A DNA stretch of 64,000 nt from Sceloporus undulatus. Its lineage: Eukaryota; Chordata; Lepidosauria; Squamata; Phrynosomatidae. Where the stretch lies: NCBI RefSeq assembly GCF_019175285.1, contig NC_056522.1, positions 238,586,120 to 238,650,119 of the forward strand, written 5' to 3'. The notes beneath the pieces were generated by a model. That model ran no database searches. It saw only the letters and a list, made by a program, of their open reading frames with translations, and was not told the origin of the DNA. The translations under genes were made by a program, and so were the position numbers. Shown one piece after another: positions 1 to 12,500 of the stretch (position 1 is its first letter; every line of letters starts with the position of its first letter).

Positions 1-280
1 TGTAGCTTGGTGAGAGACCAGTCTGAATACCTGATAGAATCATGGAGTTGGAGGAGACCAAGCCACACTCTCTCAGCCTCAGGGGAAGTCAAGACAGCAA
101 ACCCTCCCTCCCTTCTGAGGCTCTAAAAGCCACAGCCTCCATTAAGCCCCGCCCCCTCCCTCCCTCCCTCCATTGGTCCAGCTGAGGGATACTCTCCGCC
201 ATTGAGAATCCTCCCTCCGCTCTGTCCCAGCGCGCGCTCCTTTCCCGCCCGGCCTGCCGCCGCCGCCGCCGCCGCCTAAA

Positions 281-290
281 ATGGAGGGGC
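281..290 (+). other. CCDC14: Candidate end of CCDC14 exon 1 with an upstream ATG
   Basis: ATGGAGGGGC at 281-290 is followed directly by a strong donor (GTGAGT, 291-296). The next good acceptor is the pyrimidine-rich tract ending CAG at 421-423. If these are used, the leader exon ends at 290 and carries an ATG in a strong context (A at -3, G at +4). That ATG is out of frame with the main start and gives a 26-codon overlapping uORF ending at a TAA in the second coding exon. The transcription start is not known, so the exon may begin elsewhere or the 133-nt intron may be retained. Confidence 0.45.
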
Positions 291-423
291 GTGAGTGGGC
301 GGGGCTTGTGGGGAGGCAGCAGAGAGAGGCCTTTCTCCCTGGATAACCGTTGGGGCCTCAGTCGGGGCGGGGAGCGGGAGGAGGCGGCAGTGGGGCCTCT
401 TCTGCGTCTCTCTCTCTTTGCAG

Positions 424-459
424 ATGGCACCGCCGGGGGCCCTCCGGAACCCCCCCAAG
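424..459 (+). CDS. CCDC14: CCDC14 coding exon 1 (residues 1-12)
   Basis: The exon begins right after a strong acceptor (CTCTCTCTTTGCAG) and reads [12 protein letters not shown], then the donor GTAAAA. It is phase 0 and joins directly to VVSSGRLTG of the next exon. The start context after splicing to 290 would be GGC-ATGG, with G at both -3 and +4. The N-terminal end is the least certain part of the model. Confidence 0.75.
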
Positions 460-748
460 GTAAAAGGGAGGCACCCACCAGAGGGGAGAGGGAGGAAGAC
501 GAGCAGGGACGGGACACTAAGCAAGCAGTTCCCTGCAGCTCCTTGGTTGCTGCTCTCAGTGCCTTCCTCGAGCCGTTTCCGACTCTCAGAGACCCTGAGG
601 CTGAGAGAGTGTGACTCCGCCCAAGGTCACCCCAGTGGGCTTCCATGGCCGAGAGGGGATTTGAACCCAACATACATACCTCCGTTATGCACATACTACA
701 TGCAAATATATACACACAATATATATGTGTGTGAATGTGTGTACAGTA

Positions 749-788
<40 letters not shown>

Positions 789-3493
789 CACAGAGAGAGT
801 GTATTTATGTGTGTGTGTATATATATATACACTATATATAAATATATACACACACAAACACACAGTATGTGTGTGTGTGTATCACAGTGTGTGTGTGTGT
901 GTGTGTATATTTATATACAAACATATATTTATGGTGTGTGTGTGTGTGTGTGTTACATACCAAATCCAATACCCTTCTGGTCCAAAGCATTTTGGAAAAG
1001 GGAGACTCATACACACCTTTTATGGTCTATGAAATACTGGTCCAAAACTCACTGCAGAAATAATCCAGTTTTAGACCACTTTAAACGCCTTGGCTTACTG
1101 CTAGGGAATCCTGGGAATTGTAGTTTGTTGAGGCACAGAGCTTTCTGACAGAGAAGACTAAATGTTATTGAGATCAGTGGAACCTGTGCTGCATCCACAT
1201 TGCAGAAATCATCCACTGAACCCTGGCTCAGTGCTATGGAATCCTGGGAACTATAGTTTGTTGTGGCACCAGAGCTCTCTGATCAGAGAGAAGGCTCAAT
1301 GCCTCACAAACACTACATTTCCCAGAATTCCCTAGCATTGAACTGGGGCAGTTAAAGCGGTCTCAAACGGGATTATTTCAACAGTGTGTTTTGCACCTAG
1401 GTCCCAAGTTGTTTAGACCTTTATAAATTAACAACAAAACCTTGACTCTTTCTGTATATAGGCTGCCACTTCAGTTCACAAAACACAAAAGTGTTATATG
1501 CCCCTGGTAGTTTACCCCAGAGAGCCAACATGGTCAGTAGTTTGGGCATTGGACTACAGTTTTCAAGACCAAGGTTCGAATCTCCACTTGGCCACGGAAA
1601 CCCACTAGCTGACTTCAGGCAGTTCATACTCTCTCAGCCTGAGAGGAAGGCAAGGGTCTTCGCTCTGAACCAGTAGCGCGATTTGAACATTTCTACTTCT
1701 GTTCTGGTTGGTCAGAGCCTTTGAGACAATTAATGGTCCAAGTTTTGTTCTGATTTAAGAAAAAATAAAGTTTTGTTTCGGTGTTCAGTTCAAAGTTTTA
1801 TATGAGTTGACCCTTGAAACTGATGTTCAAGACATTTATAGTTAAGAAATAAAAATGAAGGCAATATGTTTTGTTTCATTTTAGCTGTCATCTTTTAAGG
1901 TAATTCTTCATCCAAGGAGACATCACTTACATGGTAACTTTAAAGTCCAAAATGCAACTTTGAATAGGTTTTAATGCAAATCTGTCATGTCTTGCTTTTT
2001 CATAAGCCAGAGGTGCTTTTTCTTGTTGAAAATTCTCAGGGAAACTAATACAAAATAATGACTGCTTGCTTGTACTATCAACAGGTAGTATCTTCAGGAA
2101 GACTTACTGGATCAAATAAACTCACCGGTGGGAAAAAACAGTAAGGATATATTCTCTTTTTTACTTTAGTGCTGCACAGTATGCGCAACTTATTGTTAAA
2201 ATAGCTCTAGCTTAGTGCTGTGCAAATTGGGGTCCCTAAAACAAACATGGCACCTGTCTCTGGCACATTGAGGGGACACGTTGCCCCCTCCAACATCAGT
2301 TAGGCTGAAGAGACTTTCTCTAGGCTCCAAAACACAGTGCAGAAATAATCCAGATCGAGACTGCATTAATGGCCCAGGCCCAATGCTAAAGAATTCTAGG
2401 AACTGTACTTTTGTGAGGCCTTTAGCTGCCTCTGACAGCTTGGTGCCACAATAAAATACAGTTCCCAGGATGCCCTAACACAGAGCCAGGACAGTTAAAG
2501 CGGTCTCAAACTGGATTATTTCAGCAGTGTATTTTGGGCCGGTGATGATGATGATGATGATGATGATGATAATAATAATAATAATAATAAGTTTTATTTA
2601 TAAACCACTTTTCCGCAGTGATCAAAGCGTGATGAAGGTACTGTGATATCCCAGATGTTTCTGAACTAGAATTCCCACCTTCCCTGATCATCAACCAATT
2701 CTGTGTGGTGCTGATGAGCATAGGAGTCAAAAAAATGTAGAGGGCCACAGGTTTCTCACTGCTGCCATAGGTGTTGCACTGGTAGCTGCCAAACTGCCTG
2801 ATTCCTGCAGGCTTTACAAAAGCAAAATCTTACAGTAGAGGTATCCTAATTCCTTTCAGAGAGCCAGCAGTGTAGGGTTTGAGCACTGGACTATGACTCT
2901 CGAGATGAGGGTTCAAATTCCCATTCAGCCATGGGAACCCACTGGGTGACTTGGGCAAGTCACACTCTCTCAGCCTCAAAAGAAGGAACGAGTAAACCTC
3001 CTCTTGTCAAAAAAAACCTTAGTGTGTCCATCAGTCTGAAACAACTTTAAGGCATGCAACAAGTAAACAATTATTTTGAACCTTTAAGACTAGTTAACAA
3101 AAAATGTAATGACAACATTTGGCTGCTGAGGATCTAATTTTGCTTTAATTGTGTTAATAATGTAGGTATCAGTTCTCTTACCAAATGTAATATACTGTGT
3201 CTTCAAACAGTTTAATTGGTGTTAAAGATTCTACAATGATGTATTAGCATTTCTTGTTGCCTAGATGTTAAAAAGTTTCCAGGTTTTCCTTTGTTCATAG
3301 TTTGATGATGAAATCTTCAGCACATTTTCCTCTGTCTTCAAGGGTTGGTCTGAGAAAAGTGGCACATTCAGATGCTGACTGTGGTTATTCTCTGTATTCC
3401 ACAGACTCTGAAGATCAGGTAAGGAAAGAAGGCAGGGTACAAATTAAACTCAGGCTGCTTATTTGTGACATATTTAATACTGTAGTGTACACT

Positions 3494-3550
<57 letters not shown>

Positions 3551-6500
3551 GTACGTGTTTATGATGGCTTTTAGATCACTACTCTGTCACATCACTACTC
3601 TTCCAGCTTTGTCTTCCTAATTTATTTGATTAATCTTGTCAATACACTTTGACCATAGAATAAATATATCCAATAGATCTAAATAAATTTTATTATTATT
3701 ATTATTATTATTATTAATTTTATTAAATTAATTTCAGTGGCATAGATACAGATAGCAGTGTTAAATCTACACAGTCTAACAGCATTCCTGCTGAAATGCC
3801 ATTCCATTTAGTCTTGCCGTGCTCTTGGTGTTCATTAAACAGTGAGTGATGTAACTGAAAATCGTTCTGAATAGCCACATGAACAGTGTTGGAGTTTGGT
3901 ATATTGATAGTAGGTGAAGGACAAACTACAAGTTACATCGGTATGTGTGTTCCACAGTGTATCATTGGTACCTAACAGACAATGAAGGTGGTTATATGGA
4001 TTGTTTTGTGGCTGACAGATTGAAGAGAGGGACATTTTTAGGTCATTTTTAAGTGACTCTTCTGAGTATTTATTTGTCTTGGGTATATCAGTAGCATTGG
4101 TTATCTATTGGTTGAATCTGAAAAATTTGTGAAGAATTTCACTCAGTGTCCTGCCTTTGGAACAAGAGTGGAAACTATTGGAGGTTGAGGGCTGCTGCAG
4201 AATCTTGCAAAAGGAATTGTTTTTCCCTCCCCAAATGTCCCCCAATACCATCTAGGAGGTGTGAAGGACAATTTTGCCATGTTTTTGGCCTCCCCTGAGC
4301 CATTTTAGGGCCAGGAACATCACTTCCACTTAGAGGCTTGCACATGTCCAAAAAAGATGTCCAAAAAAGTCCAAAAAAGATGACAAAATTCCTCCCGCAA
4401 CCCCACAAGTTGTTTGGTGGTATTGTGACCCCTAGGGCAACACAAACAGCTCATGAGCCTCACTTTGCCAGTCCTTGATTTAGAATTGGTGGTGTTTTAG
4501 GACACCCTGCATTCATATTGTGGGCTGTGTGAAAGCAAATTTATACATTTTATTTGTTAATATATGAATAATGTGTGTGTGTGCATGCACACACACACAC
4601 ACACACACACACCCCTTTTCAGATACACTTTGTAATATGCATTGTTTGAAACCTAAATGAATAAAGTTGATTGTTTGTGTTTGTGTTATATCCTTAAAGG
4701 ATTATGTGTTAAATATGAAAATGCAAAGAAGTATCTTGATCTGAAACACAAACTAGAAAGGTGATTAGTCAGTGATGCCAATAATCTTGCAACCAATTTT
4801 TCAAGTATTGAGCAACTCACTGCCTTTCCTTTTCACTCACACATACACCACAATACATGGTGCTATTTCAACAGATACACAGTAGTGCTTTAAAATATTT
4901 AACCTTCTGTCAAAACTTAGAAAGTCTATAAAAGTTCATACTTTGCCCCTCAAATAACTTCTGCAAAGTTAAATATATGCAAAAGTCCTCTGTTTCCATA
5001 ACTCTAAAACAGAGCAAGTTTTGCTTGTATTGCTAGAGGTTACACATAGTTTGGAGCATTTACCAGCTCAGTGAATAATTAGCTGTTTTCAGGGATTAGA
5101 AAGTACTATTTGCAAATTAACTTGCAACATTTCCACAGGTTGCAACTATTCATCATGGCCTCGATCGTTGTGCAGCTTTACTAAAGGACATATTACAAAA
5201 TGATTCTGAAGGTAGCATCATTTTGATCTCTTGGATTCCCTGTTCATTGTACAAATAGCTTGTTTCATTGCTAAGTAGTATTCTTTCAAATGATGCTAGG
5301 TACGGAGACAGTCTGTCGAAAGGCAGGAAAAGCAGCTGTTGTCAGAACAACTGGCAGACCTTTACTCAGTAAAGTAAGTGGTTTGAAGAAGAGAGGGCCA
5401 AAGAAGAAACCTGTTTCTACAAATGTACATAAGGAAATAGGTAAGTAGGTTTCTTTCCCTTTAAAAGAAATATTGAAACTCTATCTTTATTTTATTTATC
5501 CAGTCGGCATTGACCTTGTCAATTACATTTTTATAATTACAATTTTAGCAAAATTGTAAAACAGTTTACATTCTTCTCTTTTCGTTAAAACTCTGTATTC
5601 AAATAACATCACTACACTATAAATATTCAGTACAGTTCCCCTGTACTAGAAAATGAGATTTGTTTCAAGGACATTTATTTTCATCCATAACCCATTAGTA
5701 TATCAGGTTTTGTTAGTGGGACTAAACACTTCGGCCAAATGCTGGCCACTTAAACTCTGTCAAATGAGCCTCAGAGTATGGCATAAAAATAATACCAAGC
5801 ATTGCATTGTTAGGAAAGGATGAAATGTTTTGGTCGCTGTATAAGTAATGAAGTTTTATATTATATGAATAATTGTAATAACTGAGGCTACATATATTCA
5901 ATGTTACTTCAAGAATAACCCTGAAAGGGAGTTAGTGCTATGTTTGGATTACTGTATAATAGATCCTATGGTATTAATATTTCTCTTTTTCTTTTTTTAT
6001 AGTGCCTGTGTTAACTAGGAAGACTGCTTCGGGTAATCTGAATGCAGGTGGAAAAGAGGCAGCCACTGTGAACACTGAACAAACTCTTACTGGTCAAGCA
6101 GTTTATATACCTTGCTCTCAACATTCTCCTGTAATGCATCAGAAACTCTGTGAGCAGATACAGACACAAATGTCTCTGCTGAATATGCAGCTTCCACAGA
6201 AGTCTGATGACATTCCTGAAGCACCACTTTCCATCATTCCTGAAAATGGTGAATCTGAAAGTTATGTTTTAGATACATATGGCAATTTTACTTTTTTTAA
6301 TGTTCACCTCTGAATTAATTTTTTTTTAATTTTGTTTTACTCTTTGTCTTCCACTGGTAGGAACACATCAGCCTGTTACTGCATTCAACAGTCGTTTACC
6401 TTCTTCTACACCAGCTTTGTCCCCACAGCATGCAGCTAATCCTACAGTTATTCAGCCTGTGAGTACCCTTCATAAGCTGAAGTCAAATTTGGGTTGCCAT

Positions 6501-9500
6501 GTGTTACCATGTCCAAATTATTGATAGCAAAATTTATTTTGCTGTGATTAAAATCTTCCCTGATGTAATTTACAAGTGGGTGTTGATTAGTTTAATGCAA
6601 TTTAATAAGCATTGTTCTGGATACAAATTAGTAACAGATTAGTAATAATTTATCTTTTCATCTAATTTATTTTGGTACTCAGTGGGGAGGCATGAATATA
6701 TTTCAAATCATCTTTTGCATTTGGCATCATATTGAATCATTGCGTGAAGATTGTCTTCAAATTCTTTTCATTCCATATAGAAGGTGCCAGAACTCTATTT
6801 TAAGCATAGTAGATTGTGCCAAGACTGACGCTTTATCCACATTGCAGAAATAATCCAGTTTGACACCACTAACTGCCTTGGCTCAATGCTATAGAATTCT
6901 GGGAACTGTAGTTTTTATAGGCATTTGGCTTTTTCTGTCTGACAGCTCTGGTGCCACTACAAACTATAGTTCGCAGAATTTCATAGCACTGAACCTTAGC
7001 AGTGAAAGTGGTGTCGAACTGGATTATTTCTGCACTACGGATAAGGCCTTAGCTGATGTCTGAGCAGATTAATTTGCCTTTCTATTCCCAAATACATTCC
7101 TTGCATCTTCCCCCTTCATTTCTTTGCACTGCCCTTTCTTTGCAACCCTGATAGTTCAGGGTTTCATTAGTATAATTTGTTTGTTACACATTTTCCTTGA
7201 TCGGAATGGTGAATGGGCAGCTCTCAGATGTTGTTGAAGTCCCATTAGCTATGGTCAACGTAGCCAGTGGTGAGGGTAATAAGAGATGCAGTCCACTAAT
7301 TTCTTCAGGACCGTATACTTCTACTCCCACTAGATTCCACCTCATTCTTGGGGGCATACAATTTGAACAAATTATTTTTGCCGGCCAGAAGGGCGTAAAA
7401 TTTGTAGTGAGGAGCAAAATTTCACGCGTCTTTAACCCTATCATATTTATACTCCTTTTTCCCTACCGTATTCCACTCTTGCCTCCTTGCTCCAGAAAGA
7501 AAGTAGGCAGTTGTTCCTTGTCCCTTCTTTTATATTGTAACACAGTAGCAACAAGGTTAAGATAGTGGAATATCCACCTTTTGTTGATTGGGTACTCTTT
7601 TGAAGAATTTTGTTGCTGCATTCATTCCCATATATCTTTGGTAGTATCAAGTTAAATAATTATCAAATTCAAGTACTTATTAACATGATCTCATACAAGT
7701 GCTTCTCTTTGTGTTGGTTATCAAGCGGTCTAATAGCCTAGCCCTAAATAAGAAGGTTTTTACCAACTGTGGTGCCCATTTGAAGGGTTTTTAAGAAAGC
7801 AGTAGACGAACTGTCTCTTCTTATTTATCACAGAAATGAAGATGCGCAAATGGTGAATTGGGGGTGCTGTATAATGCTAACATCATTGGCTTTCCTTCTT
7901 AAATTGTAAAAAAAAATTGCAATTTCAGTGCAAGATTAAGATTCCCATCTTACTTTTTGTAGGGTGTTTCCATAAACAACTGTGGCCAGTGTGCATCACA
8001 TATAGGACCTGTGCTTTTGCCAACAACTTTCACTGATTCAACTTCTACTCCCCAAGTGCAGCCTACTGCATCATGTCCCCATATGATTCCTTCTGCTGTT
8101 AGTGATCTTGTACCATCTACAGTCCCTGCTGTACTTCCTAGCAGAGAGGCTTTGTCAGAACAAAGAAACCAGGAGCAGTGGTTTAAAGAGGCAGATCTCA
8201 TAAAGTGTATTCAAGCACACCTAGCTGTATTGCAGGCACATGAAAAGAACAATGGAAAAAACAATGAAAAGTGCCAGGACATTGATCAAATACAGTCCAA
8301 GCCCTTCAGTGTGAGAGAAGAAGATACTGCTGAAGAATATAGTGAGAGTATTCCCAGTGAAGAAGAGGACTTGGATGGAGTTGATATGGCACCAGTGAGA
8401 GACACAGGCTGTCAGACTAGTTTTGACAAGGAAGTTTTAAAGCCAAAAAACCCAAGCTTGCAAAAAACAGTTCAAAAAATGAAAACATTGAAGTACCTTT
8501 TAGGAGAGCTGAAGACCCTCCTAACAGATCATGGTAAGGTGGGCTTTCTGCTTTATATGATTAAGAGATACCCAGTATTCATATTCTGAATATAGTGTGT
8601 TTTTTTAAATTTTATTTTAAACATTGCACAATGAACTACAAATATAACAATGCAAGGCTAACCTTTAAGTTCCAATAAGATCTTTGTTTAGTACCTCTTT
8701 AATCATATAAATTGTGGGATTTGTTTTTTTAATTTATTAAATTTAAAAATACAAATAGCAAACAGCTTGTGTATAGTATTTATATTATTATCTTAACCTA
8801 TCTTTCTCCACGCCTACCCCTTCCATCCCATAAAAGTTCTTATTGTGTTATACATGGTTTTTACAGCCTTCTTATTTCTTCCTCCCTCTTGTCTTGATTT
8901 CCTTCCCTTATCTATCTTTTATATCATAGAATCGTAGAGTTGGAAGAGACCACAAGGGCCATCCAGTCCAACCCCCTGCCATGCAGGAAATCTCAGTCAA
9001 AGCATCCCTGACAGATGGCCATCCAGCCTCTGTTTAAAGACCTCCAAAGAAGGGAGGGAGTTTGTTCCACTGTCGAACAGCCCTTACTGTCAGGAAGTTC
9101 CTCCTAATGTTGAGGTGGGATCTCTTTTCCTGGAGCTTGCATCCATTGTTCTGGGTCCTAGTTACTGGAGCAGTAGAAAACAAGCTTGCTCCCTCCTCAA
9201 TATGACATCCCTTCAAATATTTAAACAGGGCTATCATATCACCTCTTAACCTTCTCTTCTCCAGGCTAAACATTGCCAGCTCCCTAAGTTGTTCCTCATA
9301 GGACATGGTTTCCAGACCCTTCACCATTTTAGTCGCCCTCCTTTGGACATGCTCCAGTTTCTCAATGCCCTTTCTGAATTGTGGTTCCCAGAAGTGGACA
9401 CAATATTCCAGGTAGGGTCTGACCAAAGCAGAATTTAGTGGCACTATTACTTCTCTTGATCTAGACACTATACTTTTATTGGTGCAGCCTAAAATTGCAT

Positions 9501-12500
9501 TGGCCTTGTTAGCTGCTGCATCGCACTGTTGACTCATGTTCAACTTGTGGTTTACTTGGACTCCTAGATCCCCTTCACATGTAGTTTCATTAAGCCAGGT
9601 GTCCCCCATCCTATATCTGTGCATTTTATTTTTCCACCCTAAGTGCAGTACCTTACATTTCTCCGTGTTGAATTTCATTTTGTTAGCTGTGGCCCAGCTT
9701 TCTAGTCTATTCAGGTCATTTTGAATTTTGATCCTGTCCTCTGGGGTATTAGCTATTCCTCCTAATTTGGTGTCATCTGCACATTTGATGAGTATGCCCC
9801 CAATTCTGTCATCCAAGTCATTGATAAAGATGTTGAATAGCACTGGCCCCAGGACAGAGCCCTTTGGGACCCCACTGGTCACTTCTCTCCAGGATGAAAA
9901 GGAGCCATTGTTGAGCACCCTTTGGCTTCAGCCAGTCAACCAATTACAAATCCATGTAACAGTTACCTTGTCTAGCCCAAATTTTGCAAGCTTGTTTGCA
10001 AGAATGTCATGGGAAACCTTGTCAAAGGCCTTACTGAAATCACTTATATTCTTTCAAAGTATGTGAACGTCATCTTTAAAAGTTACCATAAACTAATTTT
10101 TACCATATTAGTCAATACAAAAAAAAGTAGATATTTCCAAATTTGTTGAAGCTCGGTTTTATCTGCTATCGACTTCCAACTACAACCTTATACATCAACC
10201 TCCTTCTCATTGTTAATAGTATTTTTATTACTACTCATCCATCACTTATTGCAATATTCAATAAAGGATTCCCATCCTCTTTCTTCTTTAAATTCTTCCT
10301 CTTTCAACATATTTGTCAAATTGTCCATTTCTATGACCCCAAAGCTTTATTTAACCATTCACCAGTTTTTGGAACTTTACATTCGTTCCACTTTTTTTGC
10401 AATAGTTATCCTTCCTGTAGAAATTAAATACAACAATTATTTAAGTTTTCCCCTTGCTTTTGTGTCTTCCACCGTGTTTAATAGACACATCTCTGGCTTC
10501 AGTTCCATCTCAGTTTTTAATGTTTTCTGTATAATTGTGTGTACTGTACTTAAGCCCAATTTTTTTTTAACTTGGGAACATGTCCACCACATGTGATAGA
10601 AGGTACCTAGTTGTTTCTGACATCTCCATCATAGGTTTTCTTTCTTTTTGTACATTTTGGCCAATCTTGTGGGGGATAGATATCATCCATCCATAGAGCA
10701 TTTTTATAAAGTTTTCCTTAATATCTGTACAGAGTGTAAATTTTAGATCTTTTCCCCATACTCTTTCCCAATTTATAAGTGGTATATTATGCTTAACATT
10801 TTTTGCCCATTCTACCATATTTGTTTTGTTTCTGAGGCTTCCAGTTGGTTTATATAATGTAGTTTATATAATGTAGATATTACACTTCTTTCCTCCCCAA
10901 TAATTATCTCATCCAATTCTATTTTTAAGTTTGTTATATTCCCTTGTTTAGTATCTGTTAAGAATCTCTCTTTTAATTGTCGATAGGGAAACCAATTTAT
11001 TTCTATCACTTTATATGCCAATTCTTCCCGGCTTTTCATCTTATATTTCCCATTCTCTATTTTCAAAACATCTTTGTATTTTAACCAGCCTTTATTCACA
11101 AATTTTTCCCTCCTCAAAAAAGCCTCGTGTGGGGAAACCCAATCGGGGATCTGCCTATATATTTTTTTCTTATATATTTTCCATATTCTCAATAGTGCCC
11201 TTCTGAAAACATGGTCATTAAACTGTTTATTTTGTTTCAGCTTTCCATACTATAAATATGCGTGCCACCCATAGATTGTATTAAATCTTTCTAATTCTAA
11301 CAAAGGTTCATTTCTCAGTTGTATCCATTCTCTGAGCCACTCTAAGCAGCATGCATGGTAGTATATTTTCAAGTTCGGCATTGACAGGCCAATAAATGGT
11401 GGAATTTATAAGGTATAAGGGAATGGAATTTAAGGTATCTTTAAAAATCAGGTTGAGATGGAAAACAGGTAATGAGAAATTGAGCTAACTTCCTATCTAG
11501 ATCCAACTGATTAAATGCATGGTTTATAAAAGTTGACCTGAGGATTCCCATACTGATAGTACAAGTCTTATAACAGAAGAAGGTACACATTTGGTAACCT
11601 GCAGGTACAATCCAACCTCAGCAACAACAATGTGGAAGTTTATCATGGAAGTAAAATGCATTGATTTTTAACAAACGTTTAACTGTGAGCAAATTTGTGA
11701 GGCTGGGAATGTATTGCCAATCTTATGTTTTGCATATTATTTGAGACTTTAATGAAGGGTTTTACTATTTTGAAATAGAACTTCCTGTTATGCTTCCAAT
11801 CCAAAAAAGGGCTGAAAGATGTATAGATGAGTCATAAATTAGGGCTCATAAAAATTTCAGTCTTTCAGAATTCAAACCTTACAGAGAAATGTATTGTAGA
11901 CAGAGTTCAGTCTTAACATATTTGTAATGCAGCACAAGGAGGAAGCTAATGCAGAGATGGTTTATCCTTTTACTCCTAGGCTGTACAGTCAGTACACTTT
12001 CTAGGAAGATCGGTTTTTGACAGTAACATGTTCTGAAGAATGGCTGTTTGACAACTTACCAGATGTATTTTTCCTCTTTCTTGTAGATGACTCAGAAATG
12101 TTGAGACTGCTTGTTGAAGTTGAAGACACTGTATCACTCTTGCCTGCTGCTGCTGGAAATACAAATGTGCAAGCAGAAGTAGCACTTGCTCTTCAGCCTC
12201 TCAGAAGTGAAAATGCCCAGTTGCGCAGGTTGGTTGTGAGAGAATAATGCAGTTCCACTGGACAATAGTTTCAAACAATTATGAAAATATTTGAGTAAGG
12301 TTAAAGTGAGGCATTTAAATGAGGTTTTTGGTCCTATATTTTCAAGGAATAGAAACATAGCTATTAAAATAACATGTCTAAACCCCTTTTTGGTCAAAAC
12401 CTTTAAAACTCCCTTTTAAAAAACGAAATGTAGAACTAAAATGAGTAAGGATTTGGGAAGTACAACACTTGTGGTATTTCCAAGTCTCTTCTAATTTAGG

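Larger units (their letters stand above)
130..470 (+). promoter_or_regulatory. CCDC14: CpG-rich promoter of CCDC14
   Basis: This is a GC- and CpG-rich stretch, unlike the AT-rich surroundings. It contains an Sp1-type GC-box cluster (CCCCGCCCCC near 147-158), an inverted CCAAT box (ATTGG at 172-176) and a (GCC)n run at 258-276. It has no TATA box, as in many housekeeping promoters. It ends at the first CCDC14 coding exon (424). Whether it also drives a divergent - strand transcript cannot be judged, because only about 130 bp lie to its left. Confidence 0.8.

Noticed and set aside
295-1032. 245-codon open frame across the CCDC14 start and the microsatellite
   Set aside because: Only the short stretch 424-459 is coding. 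The rest is intron, SINE and dinucleotide repeat, and there is no ATG at its beginning.
9536-10066. + strand open frames over the CR1
   Set aside because: They are antisense shadows of the CR1 reverse-transcriptase frame.
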